In this document: positions 5,036-5,792 of the stretch, in pieces
How the letters are laid out: each line of letters begins with the position of its first letter
How positions within the stretch are numbered: position 1 is the first letter of the stretch
Assembly: GCA_017517985.1 (NCBI GenBank)
Contig: JAFWWX010000206.1
Span: forward strand, 1-5,792
Direction: 5' to 3'
DNA length: 5,792 nt
Source: Clostridia bacterium
Lineage (GTDB): Bacteria; Bacillota_A; Clostridia; Oscillospirales; CAG-382
Program-made: the position numbers and the translations under genes
The notes under the pieces: model-generated
The model's database searches: none
What the model saw: only the letters and a program-made list of their open reading frames with translations
What the model was told of the DNA's origin: nothing

Positions 5036-5563
5036 ATGAAAGATTATAGAAAATCAGAATATGCAAAAAATAAAATGAACAGGACTGCGATTGTATATAC
5101 TCATGCAGGCGAAGTTGAAGTAAGACTTACCTTTGAAAAAGTATCTAAGGACCAACCTGAAATAACAAAAGAAGAGTTTCAGATTTTCAAGGATGCTTCT
5201 GACGAATTCTTTAGAATAATAGAAAATAATGATTCAAGAGAAGAACGTAAAAAGGCTTGTTCATTTAGTGAAGAAATTGAAACTCGGACTGCTCTCGTAA
5301 ATTCTGTTGAGGATGAATACATAAATTGTGAAGATCAAAATGATACGCAGGCAAGAATTAGCAGAGTTTTTGAAACCTTAACCGAAACAGAGAAACGAAG
5401 ATTTGAAATGATGTTCATCAAAGGATATTCATTAAAAAAGATTGCTGAGATTGAAGGATGCAACAGTAATGCAGTAGAATGCACCAAAAAGGCGATCCGG
5501 AAAAAATTCGCAAAAGAGTTTCCGGAAAGGCATCAAATAAAACCCAAGAAAAGGAAAAGGTAG
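5036..5563 (+). CDS. Sigma-70 region-4-like regulator of conjugative-element type
   Basis: A 175-aa protein with a C-terminal sigma-70 region 4-type helix-turn-helix: LTETEKRRFEMMFIKGYSLK (115-134), then KIAEIEGCNSNAVECTKKAI (135-154) with the recognition helix around NSNAVECTKKAIRKKF. It ends in a polybasic tail KPKKRKR (169-175). The N terminus (MKDYRKSEYA, then a beta-rich GEVEVRLTFEKVSK) resembles small sigma-like proteins I associate with Tn1549-type and other Clostridia conjugative elements. There is no region 2, so it cannot by itself replace a full sigma factor at a -10 box. It may act as an activator, an accessory sigma-like subunit or simply a DNA-binding protein. The start is set by GGAGG (5023-5027) 8 nt before the ATG, and that SD is sequestered in a hairpin. 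Two attenuators lie upstream and a 13-bp hairpin lies just after the stop. Confidence 0.85.
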   Translation: MKDYRKSEYAKNKMNRTAIVYTHAGEVEVRLTFEKVSKDQPEITKEEFQIFKDASDEFFRIIENNDSREERKKACSFSEEIETRTALVNSVEDEYINCEDQNDTQARISRVFETLTETEKRRFEMMFIKGYSLKKIAEIEGCNSNAVECTKKAIRKKFAKEFPERHQIKPKKRKR

Positions 5564-5569
5564 TTTTTT

Positions 5570-5603
5570 AGAGAGGCTGACTTATTTTAGTCAGCCTCTC
5601 TTT
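5570..5603. terminator. Perfect 13-bp hairpin after the sigma-like gene
   Basis: AGAGAGGCTGACT (5570-5582) pairs without mismatch with AGTCAGCCTCTCT (5589-5601) around the loop TATTTT. Only TTT follows on the + strand, so termination may be inefficient. On the - strand no U tract follows. Six Ts lie before the stem (5564-5569), just after the stop codon. It could terminate, stabilise the mRNA 3' end, or allow regulated read-through toward the boxA element downstream. Confidence 0.72.
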
Positions 5604-5610
5604 CAATTGG

Positions 5611-5630
5611 AAATTTCGAACAAGAAATTT
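5611..5630. repeat. Operator-like inverted repeat
   Basis: AAATTTC (5611-5617) and GAAATTT (5624-5630) form a perfect 7-bp dyad with a 6-bp spacer, giving half-site centres about 13 bp apart. It ends 1 nt before TTGAAC, the -35 box of a possible promoter. Its size fits a dimeric helix-turn-helix protein site, but which protein binds it, if any, cannot be read from the sequence. Confidence 0.45.
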
Positions 5631-5631
5631 A

Positions 5632-5659
5632 TTGAACGATTGTGCGAATTTACTAAAAA
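5632..5659 (+). promoter_or_regulatory. Possible weak sigma-A promoter for a downstream operon
   Basis: TTGAAC (5632-5637) and TAAAAA (5654-5659) match consensus at four of six positions each, with a 16-bp spacer. The AT-rich context makes such matches common. The site is favoured by the adjacent dyad and by the antitermination-like element about 55 nt beyond the -10. Confidence 0.3.
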
Positions 5660-5712
5660 TAAAAATTTTTTCAAAAACTACCTGTAGATTCGGTCTTCAA
5701 ATGACGATTAGG

Positions 5713-5758
5713 TGAAAGGAAATATTTTTTCTTTCATTTGCTCTTTGAAAACTGAATA
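5713..5758 (+). promoter_or_regulatory. rRNA-leader-like boxB-boxA antitermination element
   Basis: A 10-bp hairpin (5713-5722 with 5727-5736, one G-U, 4-nt loop) is followed 2 nt later by TGCTCTTTGA (5739-5748), which matches the boxA consensus of bacterial antitermination sites. The tract continues as AAACTGAATA (5749-5758), as in the leaders and spacers of Firmicutes rRNA operons. The order hairpin then boxA is that of rrn leaders. No 16S or 23S sequence follows in the remaining 34 nt. An alternative outer pairing CAAATG (5698-5703) with CATTTG (5735-5740) would touch the first two bases of boxA. It likely lets NusB/S10-type complexes carry polymerase past terminators in a long operon beyond the window. 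Confidence 0.6.
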
Positions 5759-5792
5759 CCCAACAACGAATACATTAGCAATAATTCGAGCA

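Noticed and set aside
1355..5209. Eight GAATTC sites (1355, 1434, 2165, 2204, 2388, 2916, 3234, 5204), more than base composition suggests
   Set aside because: Most come from Glu-Phe or Gly-Ile/Arg-Ile type codon pairs or SD-adjacent sequence in AT-rich genes. There is no regular spacing or shared context to suggest function.
5739..5792. Start of an rRNA operon or 16S-23S spacer
   Set aside because: The boxA-like tract is convincing, but no 16S, 23S or tRNA sequence is visible up to the window end and the upstream gene is not ribosomal.

Overview
The window looks like accessory DNA of a low-GC Gram-positive anaerobe, most likely a Clostridia member (Lachnospiraceae or Ruminococcaceae-like). 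The reasons are the AT-rich codon use, strong Shine-Dalgarno (SD) sites, many intrinsic terminators, an IreB/UPF0297-type protein, and a small sigma-region-4 protein of the kind carried by Firmicutes integrative conjugative elements (ICEs). All genes I can support lie on the + strand. No tRNA, rRNA, CRISPR array, insertion sequence or integrase is visible.

Left part (2-3733): a probable four-gene operon. It opens with the 3' part of hsdR, the motor subunit of a type I restriction system, whose N-terminal nuclease domain and hsdM/hsdS partners must lie outside the window. A short-chain flavodoxin follows 16 nt later, then a divergent 71-aa IreB-family protein, then an unrecognised cysteine-rich 155-aa protein. 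A strong terminator at 3686-3733 closes the group.

Middle part (3784-4390): a small XRE-family repressor with its own extended -10 promoter and a short terminator, then a long imperfect hairpin and a second, strong terminator.

Right part (4391-5792): about 650 nt without a large gene separate that terminator from a 175-aa sigma-region-4-like regulator (5036-5563). This stretch is the most interesting part of the window. It contains AT-rich palindromes and a 37-codon ORF with a good SD. Part of that ORF is complementary over 17 positions to the left arm of the next terminator (4760-4792), which gives an attenuator/antiterminator pair. A third upstream segment (4505-4521) could compete for the same pairing. 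Next comes a 57-codon ORF, also with a good SD, that contains another terminator (4882-4925). Its last codons form one arm of a hairpin that masks the SD of the sigma-like gene. I read this as a layered, translation-sensitive leader controlling an ICE-type regulator. It rests on base complementarity alone and needs RNA evidence.

After the sigma-like gene come a perfect 13-bp hairpin, an operator-like inverted repeat with a weak promoter, and an rRNA-leader-like antitermination element: a hairpin followed by a boxA-like TGCTCTTTGA. This suggests that a long operon, perhaps transfer genes, begins just beyond the window.
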